From assembly GCF_000337895.1 (NCBI RefSeq), contig NZ_AOMA01000063.1:33151-97150 (forward strand): a stretch of DNA of 64,000 bases. Reading direction: 5' to 3'. Shown here piece by piece: positions 28,447 through 37,642 of this stretch (the first letter of the stretch is position 1; each line of letters opens with the position of its first letter). The translations under genes were made by a program, and so were the position numbers. Below the pieces are notes generated by a model. The model saw nothing but the letters and a program-made list of their open reading frames with translations, did no database searches and was not told where the DNA came from. The DNA comes from Halobiforma nitratireducens JCM 10879 (GTDB lineage Archaea; Halobacteriota; Halobacteria; Halobacteriales; Natrialbaceae).

Positions 28447-28701
28447 CTCGCTCGCTGCTGGAGTGACGGCTCACGGAGCGGCGACCGACGAGCCGGTCGG
28501 TCGCGGGTCGTCGGCCTCGAGCACTGCGCAAGGCGAGAGGGAGAGTGCGTCATTGTCTGCGACGGATCGCCGCGGCGTCCCGTACTATCCGCGCCGCTCA
28601 CCTACTCCGAGTGGGTCCACTCGCATTAATGTTGTTGCCCGGAGAACTGTCCGAACGCGACGGAGGTGGCTTTTTGCCGACGGGTGCGGTAGCCGCTGGG
28701 G
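28447..28701. other. Divergent upstream region of KaiC-like and NAD kinase genes
   Basis: Together with the palindrome this makes a 359-base gap. Apart from the palindrome I see no gene and no clear TATA box for the NAD kinase. Confidence 0.5.
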
Positions 28702-29547
28702 ATGAGCGGTGATGTCGCGGTCGGGATCGTCGCCCAGCGTGACAACGATCGTGCACACGAACTCGCCGCACTGCTGGTCGCGGAACTGGAACGGGCCTTC
28801 GACGCGGCGGTCGCGGTCGACGAACTCACGGGCGAGACGATCGACGCCAACGGGGTCCCGGTCGCCGAGATAGCCGACCGCGACCTCGCGGTGAGCATCG
28901 GCGGCGACGGCACGCTGCTGTTCGTCGCCCGCGAGATCGGGTCCACGCCGCTCGTCGGCGTCAACCTCGGCGAAGTCGGCTTCCTCAACGCCGTTTCGCC
29001 CGCCGACGCCGACGGCGTCGTCACCGACCTCGTTCGGGAACTCCGGGACGCCGGCTCCCTCGAGGCCCGCGTGCTCGATCGACTGACGGCGACCGGCCGC
29101 GACGCCGACTGGACGCTCGAACCCGCACTCAACGAGGTACTGGTCCACGGTCCGCGTCGCGGCCCGGGTGGCGGGGCGACGATCGAGATCAGCATCGACG
29201 GGGAGCCGTACGCCGAGAGCCACACCGACGGCGTTCTCGTCGCGACGCCGACGGGATCGACCGCCTACAACCTCAGCGAGGGCGGGCCGCTCGTTCGACC
29301 GGCAGCCGACTCGCTGGTCGTCACACAGATGGCCGCCGCGGACGGCCTCCCCTCCCTGGTCGTCGATGCCGACACCGAGATCGAACTGTCGGTTTCGGAC
29401 GCCGATGGGGCCTACGCGATCGGCGACGGGCGCAACCGGCAGCCACTCGAGCCGCCCGCGACGGTCACGGTCTCGCTCGCGGACGAACCAGTTCGACTCG
29501 TCGGACCCGACCCGGACTTCTTCGACGGGCTCGAGAACCTCGACTGA
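28702..29547 (+). CDS. nadK: NAD kinase
   Basis: This enzyme phosphorylates NAD to NADP. The 281 residues carry the diagnostic motifs SIGGDGTLL (about 70), the catalytic NEVLVH near 145 and the glycine-rich ATPTGSTAYNLSEGGP near 185. The length is within the family range. Translation begins at the ATG at 28702, preceded by a GGGG run that could serve as a weak ribosome site. It complements the de novo NAD operon at 54.5-58.0 kb but is not linked to it. Confidence 0.95.
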   Translation: MSGDVAVGIVAQRDNDRAHELAALLVAELERAFDAAVAVDELTGETIDANGVPVAEIADRDLAVSIGGDGTLLFVAREIGSTPLVGVNLGEVGFLNAVSPADADGVVTDLVRELRDAGSLEARVLDRLTATGRDADWTLEPALNEVLVHGPRRGPGGGATIEISIDGEPYAESHTDGVLVATPTGSTAYNLSEGGPLVRPAADSLVVTQMAAADGLPSLVVDADTEIELSVSDADGAYAIGDGRNRQPLEPPATVTVSLADEPVRLVGPDPDFFDGLENLD

Positions 29548-29562
29548 CGGGGCCGATCGCCC

Positions 29563-30210
29563 TCACTGCCCGACCAGTTGCTCGAGTTGCTCCGGCGGCA
29601 CCGCGCCGCGGGCCGCGTGCCCCTGGGAGACGAACGTCGGAACGCCAGTCACGCCCTGCCTTCTGGCGTCGTCGAACCGTTCCTCGAGCGTCGCCCGAAG
29701 CCCGTCGTCCTCGAGAGCGTCGGTCACGACATCGCCGGGGAGGCCAGCGTCGGTCGCGAGGTCGGCCAACACGTCGGTATCGTCGATCTCCCGACCGTCC
29801 TCCCACAGCGCGGCGTAGATCGCCTCGTCGAAGGACGCCCACCGATCGGAGTACTCCCGCTTGACGTGCAGCGAGACCTGCTGTGCCGGAAGCGAGTCGA
29901 CCTCGATCGCGAGCTCCTGGGCCATCTCCACGTCGTAGCGCTCCTGCAACCGGCGGACGTTCTCTCTGGCCTGGGCGAAGTAGTCGTCGTCTTTCCCGTC
30001 GTCCGCGTCGTGATCGATCGTCCCGTCGGGGTTTCGCTTCCCGCGTCGCAAGTCGTAGGGCTGCCAGTCGACCTCCAGGGGCTGGTCCCGGCGCTCGCGA
30101 TACCGCTCGAGCGATCGCTTTCCGAGGAAACAGAACGGACAGACGTAGTCGGCGTACAGCTCGAGTCGGTCGATCGTGTCGCCGGCACCGTCGGACGCGG
30201 GTTCGGACAT
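29563..30210 (-). CDS. DsbA-family (FrnE-like) oxidoreductase
   Basis: This 215-residue protein has a thioredoxin fold and an inserted helical domain. The redox motif CPFC occurs early (YADYVCPFCFLGKRSL, about residue 24) and the cis-proline loop GVTGVPTFV near the end. No signal peptide is present, so it is cytoplasmic. FrnE-like proteins are thiol-disulfide oxidoreductases linked to oxidative stress, but the exact substrate is unknown. It is convergent with the NAD kinase gene (15-base gap). Confidence 0.92.
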   Translation of the reverse strand: MSEPASDGAGDTIDRLELYADYVCPFCFLGKRSLERYRERRDQPLEVDWQPYDLRRGKRNPDGTIDHDADDGKDDDYFAQARENVRRLQERYDVEMAQELAIEVDSLPAQQVSLHVKREYSDRWASFDEAIYAALWEDGREIDDTDVLADLATDAGLPGDVVTDALEDDGLRATLEERFDDARRQGVTGVPTFVSQGHAARGAVPPEQLEQLVGQ

Positions 30211-30275
30211 GGACGGTCGGTAGCATCCGGGGACGGAAAAGCCGTCGGCCCTGCCGCCGGGACGGCCGGTTTCGG

Positions 30276-31145
30276 TTACCGACCGCTGGCGTCGAGGTTG
30301 TCGGTTCCGTCATCCGTCTCGCCGTTACCGTCGCTGTCGCCCTCGCTGGATGGGGCGGACTCGGTTTCGTCGGCCTCCGAGTCGACCGCGCCCGGCAGGT
30401 TCGGGTCCCGGTAAGGGTTCCGACCGTAGGCCGGAAGCTCCTCGTCGAGTTGGGACTTCAGGACGCGGCGAAGTCGGTTCAGGCTCGTCGTGTCGAGCCC
30501 GTACTCGGCCGCTAGCCGTTCGAACGTCGCCTCGTCGGTGATGTCGTGGGCGCGGTACTGTCCGAACAGTTCTTCCATCCGGTCGGCCGACAGCTCCTGG
30601 GCGTCGACGTCGTCCAGCCCGAAGTACGTCCGGCGGTCGACGTCGACGACGTGTCGAATCACCACGAGTGCGACCTTCGGGATCGCCCGCTGGCTCCCGA
30701 ACTCCGTCAGGTCGATCTCGTCCATGACGCCCAGGGCCAGGTCCCGCTGCCACGGGGTCAGATCGAGGGCGTTACACAGCGCCTGCGTGGTCCGGAGGCG
30801 ATCGAGTCGATGGGCGCGCTCGCTGTACCCCGGCGTCGCGGCGTGCTGTTCGTCGTGAAGGCGGCGGACGCTTTCCGAAACGTCGGCGTCCGGTGATTCC
30901 GCTCGCCCGATCACCGTCGCACTCGGCGTGACGACCCCCCAGCGCCGGACGGTCGAATCCCGTTGAACGTCCGCGCGGGAGAGCGCGCCGGAACCGGGTT
31001 TGGTCTCGAGGCGACGATCGGCATCCGGATCGCGGTCCCGCCCGCGGCGACCGCGGACCTCGAGGCCGCCGCCCGCACTGCCGGAGCCGTCCGCGACCGG
31101 TCTCGATCGGCCTCGCGAACGGGAGTCGGCACCGTCGTCTCTCAT
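30276..31145 (-). CDS. DNA-directed RNA polymerase subunit epsilon (haloarchaeal)
   Basis: This protein is annotated in haloarchaea as polymerase subunit epsilon. The recognisable core is RRWGVVTPSATVIGRAESP, then LHDEQHAATPGYSERAHRLDRLRTTQALCNALD, SQRAIPKVALVVIRHVVD and YGRNPYRDPNLPG. With the ATG at 31145 it has 289 residues, longer than the roughly 230 I recall for relatives. The extra length comes from an Arg/Gly-rich N-terminal extension and an acidic C-terminal tail. Its biochemical role in the polymerase is not well defined. One of the 43-base repeats (31320-31362) lies about 175 bases upstream on the same transcriptional side. Confidence 0.85.
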   Translation of the reverse strand: MRDDGADSRSRGRSRPVADGSGSAGGGLEVRGRRGRDRDPDADRRLETKPGSGALSRADVQRDSTVRRWGVVTPSATVIGRAESPDADVSESVRRLHDEQHAATPGYSERAHRLDRLRTTQALCNALDLTPWQRDLALGVMDEIDLTEFGSQRAIPKVALVVIRHVVDVDRRTYFGLDDVDAQELSADRMEELFGQYRAHDITDEATFERLAAEYGLDTTSLNRLRRVLKSQLDEELPAYGRNPYRDPNLPGAVDSEADETESAPSSEGDSDGNGETDDGTDNLDASGR

Positions 31146-31319
31146 CTCGTGTGTCGGTGAGAGGGGAAGACGGAAAAAGGCTCGCACCCGTCGCAGCGTC
31201 GGATATCGGAACTGTTAGCTCCGCTAACCGGTCGGTGATCCCGACCGGTGGTAGGTCTCGAGCGACGGTCACTATGCTGTCGATACCAGTCGCTGGACGA
31301 ACGAAACGTGCGGCGAGAA

Positions 31320-31362
31320 TCCCGTCGTATCTTCATCTTGTGACCAGAGACACTTAAACGGG
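31320..31362 (-). repeat. 43-base repeat, copy R1 (upstream of RNA polymerase epsilon gene)
   Basis: Read on the minus strand it runs from CCCGTTTAAGT through CTGGTCACAAG to ATACGACGGGA. Nearly all positions match copies R3 and R4. TTTAAG resembles a haloarchaeal TATA element directed toward the epsilon gene. Confidence 0.8.
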
Positions 31363-31433
31363 AACGGCGGTCGACCGAAGCCCGCCGACTTCCGATCGGC
31401 GATCGAACTGCGCTGAGCCGCTCTGTCTCGGCA

Positions 31434-32402
31434 TCAGTTAGTGTCGATCCCGGAAGCGGCGATCAGTTCATCGACGAACTCGTCCAGCCGCGCCGGGTCA
31501 GGACCGCTTCGGGCGTGAATATCCGGATCGATCTCGCGGGGCGGGTGAGCGAACTCGCGACCGACTGCATCGCCGATCGTCTCGTCGCCTTCGCCCGCTC
31601 GCTTTCGCTCGAGGAGGTCGCGGGCGCACTCGACTCGATCGGACTCGAACACCGCGGGTGCCTGGTCGTCGAGGAACCGTTCGAACGAACAGAGAGGAAG
31701 GTCGTGGTCGCCACGTACTCCAGTCGTCCGGAGGTAGCGGGCGTACATCGCCGCGCGATAGATCGTGAGGGTTCGCTTTACCGTTCGTCGCGTCTTCGTC
31801 TCGGAAAAACGCTCGTCGTCGGCCGGAACCGTTCGCGGTCCGTCGTCAGTGTGGACGACGTAGGCGTCGCCGTCCTCGAGTTCGCTTTCGGCCCCGGCCC
31901 CGCTCTCGTCACCATCCGCGACGAGCGGGTAGACCTCTCCGTCCCGAACCAGATGCTTCGAGACGTACTTCCGGTAGTTGGTCGCTGCGATCGAGCGCCA
32001 GTCGTGGTAGAGGTCCATCGGATCGTACGTCACCTCGAGGTACGCCCGCAGCGGCTCGGGATCGAACGCCGTCCGGTAGCGGATCGGACTCCGGAGGAGA
32101 TCGATCGCGCCCTCGTTCGAGTCGGCGAGCAGTTCGGCGAACCGGTGGACGCCGACCCCCTCGAACTCGATCTCGCCGCGGTCGGCGACGATCGTCTTCG
32201 TGGGCTCTTCGAGGTGTGCGTATCGCCGCAGGTCCGCGGGAACGAAGACGAACGCGACGTCGTAGTCGCTTCCCGGGCCGGCCCCGCCCCAGGCGTGACT
32301 GCCGCGTGCGACCGCCAGCGGCACGGCGACCTCGTGGCTGCGCTCGAGTTTCCCGAGGTGCTGATCGACGAGGTCGAAGACGCGTTGTGGGACGGTACTC
32401 AC
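31434..32402 (-). CDS. Predicted nucleotidyltransferase (RlaP/YcgL-like)
   Basis: This 322-residue soluble protein has a polymerase-beta type nucleotidyltransferase core. The metal-binding pattern is ARGSHAWGGAGPGSDYDVAFVFV (about residues 33-55), with the SDYD acidic pair, and a third acidic residue is likely in GEIEFEGVGVH near 80. The remaining helical region (YDPMDLYHDWRSIAATNYRKYVSKH) fits the DNA-polymerase-beta superfamily protein annotated as RlaP in other prokaryotes. The substrate is unknown. The start is a GTG at 32402. Three copies of the 43-base repeat lie within 320 bases upstream, suggesting repeated promoters or operators. Confidence 0.8.
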   Translation of the reverse strand: MSTVPQRVFDLVDQHLGKLERSHEVAVPLAVARGSHAWGGAGPGSDYDVAFVFVPADLRRYAHLEEPTKTIVADRGEIEFEGVGVHRFAELLADSNEGAIDLLRSPIRYRTAFDPEPLRAYLEVTYDPMDLYHDWRSIAATNYRKYVSKHLVRDGEVYPLVADGDESGAGAESELEDGDAYVVHTDDGPRTVPADDERFSETKTRRTVKRTLTIYRAAMYARYLRTTGVRGDHDLPLCSFERFLDDQAPAVFESDRVECARDLLERKRAGEGDETIGDAVGREFAHPPREIDPDIHARSGPDPARLDEFVDELIAASGIDTN

Positions 32403-32430
32403 GGCTGTAGGTGGATAGCGACGCGCGAAA

Positions 32431-32474
32431 AGCCCTTCGTAGCTTTACCTTGTGACCAGAGGTACTTAAAGGGG
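32431..32474 (-). repeat. 43-base repeat, copy R2 (upstream of nucleotidyltransferase gene)
   Basis: This is the most divergent copy. On the minus strand it reads CCCCTTTAAGT, then CTCTGGTCACAAGGT, then CTACGAAGGGCT. The TTTAAG element is about 60 bases before the GTG start at 32402. Confidence 0.75.
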
Positions 32475-32539
32475 AGAGAGATTCGAGATGGCGACGACGG
32501 CTACAGTCGGGACTGGCAATCGAACAGTTCTGGAAAATT

Positions 32540-32582
32540 TCCCGTCGTATCTTCATCTTGTGACCAGAACCACTTAAAGAAC
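32540..32582 (-). repeat. 43-base repeat, copy R3
   Basis: The plus-strand core CGTATCTTCATCTTGTGACC is identical to R1, and the following ACTTAAA is shared by all copies. It lies 109 bases from R2. Confidence 0.8.
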
Positions 32583-32678
32583 TACGGCGGCGAACGGTCA
32601 CCCCACCTCCCGACGACAGTAGAACTCGAGCGGGTTTCCACGGCGAAGTGACTCGAGGGTGCGAATGTCTCGAGAATC

Positions 32679-32722
32679 TCCCGTCGTATCTCCACCTTGT
32701 GACCAGAACCACTTAAACGAGG
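32679..32722 (-). repeat. 43-base repeat, copy R4
   Basis: It matches R3 except for a few substitutions (CTCCACC for CTTCATC). It lies 139 bases from R3 and about 100 bases before the plus-strand mptA gene. No gene is seen between the copies (32403-32818). Confidence 0.8.
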
Positions 32723-32818
32723 ACGGCTGCCGAGCTCCGACTCCTCGTTGCCCGCGGGGCCAGTGCGGAAAGTTCGTGTTCCGAAAGGTCTAATCACACC
32801 CTCCCCTGAATGCGCCCA

Positions 32819-33754
32819 ATGAGTCACCAGCTGCCCGACGTGCAGGCGACCTCGCCCGACGTTACCGTCGGCCTGAGTCAGGTCGGCGTCACTGGCGTCG
32901 AAAAGCTCGTCAAGATCGCCCGCGAGGACGACCGCCCCATCGTCCTCACCGCCGAGTTCGAAGTCTTCGTCGACCTCCCTTCCTGGCGGAAAGGAGCCGA
33001 TATGAGCCGTAATATGGAGGTCATCGACGAGATTCTCGAGGACGCAACCCGCGACGAGGCCTACCGCGTCGAAGAGGTCTGTGGGGAGGCAGCCGAACGA
33101 CTCCTCGAGAAACACGAGTACACCTCCTGTGCGGAAGTGTCGATGGAGGCGGAGTTCATGCGCCGCGAGCAGACGCCCGCAAGCGACCGCGAGACCCAAC
33201 ACACCGTCGACATCATCGCTTCCGCGACGGCGACCGACGAGGGGACCCGCGAAGAGATCGGAGCCGAAGTGACGGGAATGACTGTCTGTCCCTGTTCGCA
33301 AGGGATGTCCGCCGCGCGAGCGAAACAGACACTCGAGGACCTGGGCGTCGAGGAAGGGACGATCACGCAGTTCCTGGAGGAGGTTCCACAGCCGGGCCAC
33401 TCCCAGCGCGGACACGCGACGCTGACCGTCGAAGCGGGGGGTGACCCCGACATCGACCTCAACGACGTGATCGACATCGCGCGCGATTCGATGAGCGCGC
33501 GGATCTACAACCTCGCGAAACGGCCCGACGAGGACCACATGACCTACGAGGCGCACGCGGACGCGAAGTTCGTCGAGGACTGCGTGCGGTCGATGGCCGA
33601 GGGCGTCGTCGACGAGTTCGATCACCTGCCCAACGACGCGGTGATCACGATGAAACAGTCAAACGACGAGTCGATTCACCAGCACAACGCCCACGCCGAG
33701 CGAGTCGTCGAGATGGCGACGCTGCGCGGGGAAGTAAACGGCGACGGAAAGTAG
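32819..33754 (+). CDS. mptA: GTP cyclohydrolase MptA (FolE2 family)
   Basis: This type IB GTP cyclohydrolase opens GTP for pterin synthesis. In haloarchaea it also supplies the pathway to archaeosine in tRNA. The 311 residues include the metal-site cysteine in [15 protein letters not shown] (about 160), the [15 protein letters not shown] region, the Glu-rich [16 protein letters not shown] and the C-terminal [16 protein letters not shown] start at the second ATG (32819), which gives the usual [10 protein letters not shown]-terminus; another ATG is nine bases upstream. Divergent from the nucleotidyltransferase. Confidence 0.94.
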   Translation: MSHQLPDVQATSPDVTVGLSQVGVTGVEKLVKIAREDDRPIVLTAEFEVFVDLPSWRKGADMSRNMEVIDEILEDATRDEAYRVEEVCGEAAERLLEKHEYTSCAEVSMEAEFMRREQTPASDRETQHTVDIIASATATDEGTREEIGAEVTGMTVCPCSQGMSAARAKQTLEDLGVEEGTITQFLEEVPQPGHSQRGHATLTVEAGGDPDIDLNDVIDIARDSMSARIYNLAKRPDEDHMTYEAHADAKFVEDCVRSMAEGVVDEFDHLPNDAVITMKQSNDESIHQHNAHAERVVEMATLRGEVNGDGK

Positions 33755-33898
33755 CCCAACCCGGAGCGAAACCACCTTCGGGTGGGCTCTTCGACTCGCG
33801 TTCGGCGTTCGGCGCGGGCCCGAGCACGATCCACGTTCTATTACTTTCGTATCCGTCAATAATAAAAGAACGCTCGACCAAGCGGACAGTAATCGAGA

Positions 33899-34885
33899 AT
33901 GGTCCCAATTCTCGCAGGTACAGGTCGTGGTCACGTAACTGAGTGGCTATCGCCGGGCGCGATCGAATCGGCGGTCGTCACCGCGATCGTCGTGTTGGTC
34001 GGCGGGCTGATCCTCACCGCCGAGTCCGAACGTGGTCGCCGAGTGACCGATCGGGTCCGGTACAACCTTTTCGAGACGGCCCTCTATGGGGTCGGTATCA
34101 CCGTCACGGTGGTCCTGGTCGTGCTCGTTCTCGTCCTCCTGAGGCTTGGGATTCTCGCGCTCCCGTTGTTGATCGGATATCTCGTGGCCCTGGTGCCCGC
34201 GACGGTTGTCGGCTACCTGGTCGTCGGACGGCTGGTTTCCGGAAACTGGTTGATCGTCGTCGCTGTGGGCACGGTTGCCGCCGCGATCGCCGCCACGATC
34301 CCGTATCTCGGTATCGTGGTCGGGTTCACCGCCACGAGCATCGGCCTCGGGTCGCTGGTCCTGGAGTACGTCCGGACCCACGACCGGGAGTTTACGAGCG
34401 AGTTGGTCGACCCCGCGGCGATGAAAGCCCGGATCGGCGTCAGCAGCGACGAGGGAGCCGTCACGCGGTTTCGGATCAGCATCACCTACTGGACGGGAAC
34501 GTCCCACGAGACGGTCGTGCGATACGTCCACGACCCGACCGAAGACGGGGCAGACGTTACCGAAGACGGGCTGCGAATGTGGGTTCACGGCAACGCGGGC
34601 AGTATCGACGTCGAAACCCTCACCGAACCGACGACGCCCCACGACGCCCTGTGGCAGGCCTTCGAGCACCTCGAGACGAACCTCGACGAACTCGTCCGCG
34701 AGTTCGAACGCGAACACGGGATCGACGGCGAGGACGCGGAGTGGGACCACGAGGAGCCCCTCGAGGCGGCCCAACTACAAGCGGCACGCGAGACCCTCCG
34801 CGAGCAACGAGAGGAAACCGACGCCTACCTGTCGGCTGTCTCCGACGGGCTCCAAGCCGGGTGGGTGCTTGATGTCAGTCGCTAA
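33899..34885 (+). CDS. Uncharacterised membrane protein with C-terminal soluble domain
   Basis: The protein has 328 residues. Four hydrophobic segments in the first 155 residues (AIESAVVTAIVVLVGGLIL, YGVGITVTVVLVVLVLVLL, LLIGYLVALVPATVVGYLVV and a pair ending SIGLGSLVLEYV) are followed by a polar domain of about 170 residues with a Glu/Arg-rich C-terminal coiled-coil-like stretch. An A/T-rich AATAATAAAAG lies about 31-41 bases before the ATG. No family recognised. Convergent with the TrmB-family regulator. Confidence 0.7.
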   Translation: MVPILAGTGRGHVTEWLSPGAIESAVVTAIVVLVGGLILTAESERGRRVTDRVRYNLFETALYGVGITVTVVLVVLVLVLLRLGILALPLLIGYLVALVPATVVGYLVVGRLVSGNWLIVVAVGTVAAAIAATIPYLGIVVGFTATSIGLGSLVLEYVRTHDREFTSELVDPAAMKARIGVSSDEGAVTRFRISITYWTGTSHETVVRYVHDPTEDGADVTEDGLRMWVHGNAGSIDVETLTEPTTPHDALWQAFEHLETNLDELVREFEREHGIDGEDAEWDHEEPLEAAQLQAARETLREQREETDAYLSAVSDGLQAGWVLDVSR

Positions 34886-34912
34886 CCGCTAGGGCACCGC
34901 TGGGCACAACCC

Positions 34913-35716
34913 CTAGAACGTCAGGGGCTCGGCTTCCTCCCACCGCGGTACGAACTCCTCCTGTACGTTCGCTGCGAACTCCGGATCTTTCAGGTCGATC
35001 ATCCCGAACGGATCACCCGACGCGAGGGGGTTCGGAATCTGGATACAGACTTCGACGCCGTCGATGACGTTGAACGATCCCGTCACGTTGTCGCTCGTGC
35101 GGACCCTGAAGTCCTCCCGTTCCTGCAGCGACGTACGGTACCGCTCCCCGACGGTCTCCGACAGCGCGTCGACCAGATCGCGACTCATCAGGACATCGAC
35201 TGCAACACCCCGATCCAGCGCGTTCTCGAGTTCCCGGAGGACGTCTTCGCCCGCGGTCTGCATATCACGCTGTGGAACGGGGTTTGCGGCGATCATCACG
35301 ATGTCACGATCGGCGGCTGCGAGCCGCTCGAGCAGGAGGTCTTTCGTCTCGTTGGGGCCGACGGCGGCGGTCCAGAACTGTTCTTCGACCGGCTCGGCGG
35401 CGTCGAGTTCGTCCGAGAGTTCGTCGACGATCGATTCGTACTGGTCGGCTTTCTCCTCGAGTTCGCGCTTCTTGTCCTCCAGCAGGCGATCGAGAGCGGT
35501 CGAGGGTTCGACCGCGACGTACTTTTTCGGTCGACTGGCGGTCTGGCTCCGGACGAGGTTGTACTGCTCGATGCTGTTTAACACGTCGTAGATCCGTCCC
35601 ATCGGCACGTCGCTCGCGCGTGACAACTCCTTGGCCGTTGTGGGGCCGGTGTTCAGCAGCGATCGGTACGCTCGAGCCTCGTACTCCGAGAGCCCGAGAT
35701 CCCTGAGACTGGCCAT
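34913..35716 (-). CDS. TrmB-family transcriptional regulator
   Basis: The protein has 267 residues. The N-terminal winged helix (LGLSEYEARAYRSLLNTGPTTAKELSRASDVPMGRIYDVLNSIEQ) is the classic TrmB domain. A coiled coil (about 85-115) and a phospholipase-D-like regulatory domain follow (AADRDIVMIAANPV, FNVIDGVEVCIQIPNP). Many haloarchaeal TrmB proteins control sugar or central metabolic genes; no obvious target is adjacent. The ATG at 35716 is 29 bases from a TATA-like element, which favours it over a TTG at 35728. Confidence 0.88.
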   Translation of the reverse strand: MASLRDLGLSEYEARAYRSLLNTGPTTAKELSRASDVPMGRIYDVLNSIEQYNLVRSQTASRPKKYVAVEPSTALDRLLEDKKRELEEKADQYESIVDELSDELDAAEPVEEQFWTAAVGPNETKDLLLERLAAADRDIVMIAANPVPQRDMQTAGEDVLRELENALDRGVAVDVLMSRDLVDALSETVGERYRTSLQEREDFRVRTSDNVTGSFNVIDGVEVCIQIPNPLASGDPFGMIDLKDPEFAANVQEEFVPRWEEAEPLTF

Positions 35717-35742
35717 GTTCGAAAGCAACCGGTCGAAGAAAC

Positions 35743-35748
35743 ATAAAC
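35743..35748 (-). promoter_or_regulatory. TATA-like box of the TrmB-family gene
   Basis: GTTTAT on the minus strand, centred about 29 bases before the ATG at 35716, fits leaderless transcription. Confidence 0.4.
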
Positions 35749-35798
35749 GCTGTGGTAGTTTGACCCGGTCGGCGCTCGGCCGCGTTCAGTCCGTGAAC

Positions 35799-37457
35799 CT
35801 ACTCGAGAACGGATTGGACCCGTTCGCTCAACTCGTCCGGAGTTTCGGCCGGCATGGACAGCTCGCTGCCTCGCTCGACCCGGGCCGTTCCGGGCCCACA
35901 CTCGAGGCCGTCGCGTTCCCCGGCGTCGGGAACGACGACCTTCTCGTGATCGGCCATCCGCAACGCGGCCCGATGGAGGTCCGAGCCTGGCTCGTCGGCG
36001 ACGTAAATCGCCAGTGGCCCCTCGAGCAGCCGCGAAACGGCCGTCGCGTAGCGGGCGATCTGGACGCCGATCCGATCGCTCGCGCCGGCGAAGTCCTCGA
36101 GGGTCTCTCGGGCGCGGGTTCGGTACGCGTCGTCGCCGGTCAGAACCGCGAGCTCGAGCAGGGCGTCGGCGGTGGCGACGTTCGCGTCCAGCGGTCGCAA
36201 CGGTCGCTCGACCAGCCCGACGCCGTTTGTTGGTCCGTCGTGGAACGAGTCGCCGTCCTGTAGCCGGTCGATCGTCGCGTCGGCGACCGTACGCGCGTCC
36301 TCCAGGACCCCTGGATCGAGCGTGCTGGCCGCGGTCGTCAGCGCCGCCAGGGTGCGGGCCTGCGTCGACAGCAGCGGGACGGGGTCGTCCCCTGTCGAGA
36401 GCGTCTCCTCGAGTCGGTGTGCGACGACGCCGTCCTCGATCAGTTCGTCCCGAAGCGTGGCGAGCGTCCGCTCGGCATACCGGCGCGCACGCTCGTCGTC
36501 GGTGTAGGCGTAGTAGGTACACAGCCCCTCGACGGCGAGGGCGTTCGGGCCGGCGAAGACGCCCTCGTCGATCGGCGGTTCGCCGGCGGCTTCGCGGTCG
36601 GTCGCGTCGATCCCGTGAGCACCAGGCTCGCCGGGTGCCTGGCTGTTGGCGAACGCTTCGTGGTCGCCGTTCCACAGCGTCGAGGTGAGATACTCGATGG
36701 TCCGCTCGGCGGGGTCGCGGTACTCGTCGCTGCCCGTGTGGAGGTAGGCGTTCGCGAACGCCCGCACGAGGGCGGCGTTCGAGTCGAGCAGCTTCTCCCG
36801 CTGGAGCCCCGACCAGTCCCGGTCGCTCGCGAAGCGATGGAAGCCGCCGTCGTACTCGTCGAGCAGGTTCGCACTGACCGCATCGAACGAGCGAAGCGCC
36901 ATCTCTCGGTCACGTTTCAGCGCAAACTCGAGGGCGTCGGGCAGAGGGAACTTCGGGCTCTCGCCCCAGCCACCGGCGACCTCGTCGTAGGTGTCGGTGA
37001 GGTGGCCGAGCATACCGGATTCGATCTCCTCGGTGAGTTCGCCGGCGGGTGGTTCGTCCTCCCGGAGCGGTCGGGGGACGCGGGCCGCGCCGCTGCCTTT
37101 CGTCTGCCACATGGTGCGGACGCTGTCGAGCACCTGGCGCATGCCGTCGGGGCCCAGATAGCCCGCTCCGGTTAGCACCTTTCCGTCGGGGGCGAGGAAG
37201 ACGGTCGACGGGAACCCGCCCATGTTGTATCGATCCCGCACGCGGGGATGGCGGTCGACGTCGACTCGTACGGGGACGAAACTGTCGTTGACGTTCGCCG
37301 CGATGCGTGGCTCCGCGTACGTTTCCTCGTCCATCTCGTGGCAGTGATCACACCACGTCGCGGTCAGCGAGAGCAACACGGGAACGTCGGCCTCGCTCGC
37401 CTCGTCGAAGGCCGCTTGCCCCCACTCGCGCCACTCGACGCGCGTCGTATCGTCCAT
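35799..37457 (-). CDS. DUF255/YyaL-type thioredoxin-like protein
   Basis: The protein has 552 residues. An N-terminal thioredoxin domain has the redox-like motif TWCDHCHEMDEETYAEP (about residue 33), with RVDVDRHPRVRDRYNMGGFPST behind it. It is followed by an (alpha/alpha)6-like region typical of the YyaL/SSP411 family (GGWGESPKFPLPDALEFAL, EYDGGFHRFASDRDW, LLDSNAALVRAFANAYLHTG). Bacterial relatives are about 650-700 residues, so the haloarchaeal form is shorter. Function in the family is not settled. It lies alone between the TrmB regulator and fxsA. Confidence 0.88.
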   Translation of the reverse strand: MDDTTRVEWREWGQAAFDEASEADVPVLLSLTATWCDHCHEMDEETYAEPRIAANVNDSFVPVRVDVDRHPRVRDRYNMGGFPSTVFLAPDGKVLTGAGYLGPDGMRQVLDSVRTMWQTKGSGAARVPRPLREDEPPAGELTEEIESGMLGHLTDTYDEVAGGWGESPKFPLPDALEFALKRDREMALRSFDAVSANLLDEYDGGFHRFASDRDWSGLQREKLLDSNAALVRAFANAYLHTGSDEYRDPAERTIEYLTSTLWNGDHEAFANSQAPGEPGAHGIDATDREAAGEPPIDEGVFAGPNALAVEGLCTYYAYTDDERARRYAERTLATLRDELIEDGVVAHRLEETLSTGDDPVPLLSTQARTLAALTTAASTLDPGVLEDARTVADATIDRLQDGDSFHDGPTNGVGLVERPLRPLDANVATADALLELAVLTGDDAYRTRARETLEDFAGASDRIGVQIARYATAVSRLLEGPLAIYVADEPGSDLHRAALRMADHEKVVVPDAGERDGLECGPGTARVERGSELSMPAETPDELSERVQSVLE

Positions 37458-37642
37458 ACTCGACCCTGGTCTGTCGTGGGGGTAAGCCCTTCGTTCGGTC
37501 CCGGTTTCGGTGCTCTGTCGACCTCGAGGCTCCTGGAGGCCAGTCGGACGTGGCCTTCGAGTGAAGCGACTGGAGGTGGATCGATACCGCTCGAACGAGC
37601 CGAGAGTAAAGGGTTTTCACCCTCGGTCGGCTATATCGGGGC

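Noticed and set aside
31320..32722. CRISPR array made of the 43-base repeats
   Set aside because: Only four copies, irregular spacing (109, 139 and more than 1000 bases), a complete gene between two of them, and no cas genes.
32582..33625. Minus-strand frame of 347 codons opposite mptA
   Set aside because: It is the antisense of a clear GTP cyclohydrolase gene; composition is non-coding.
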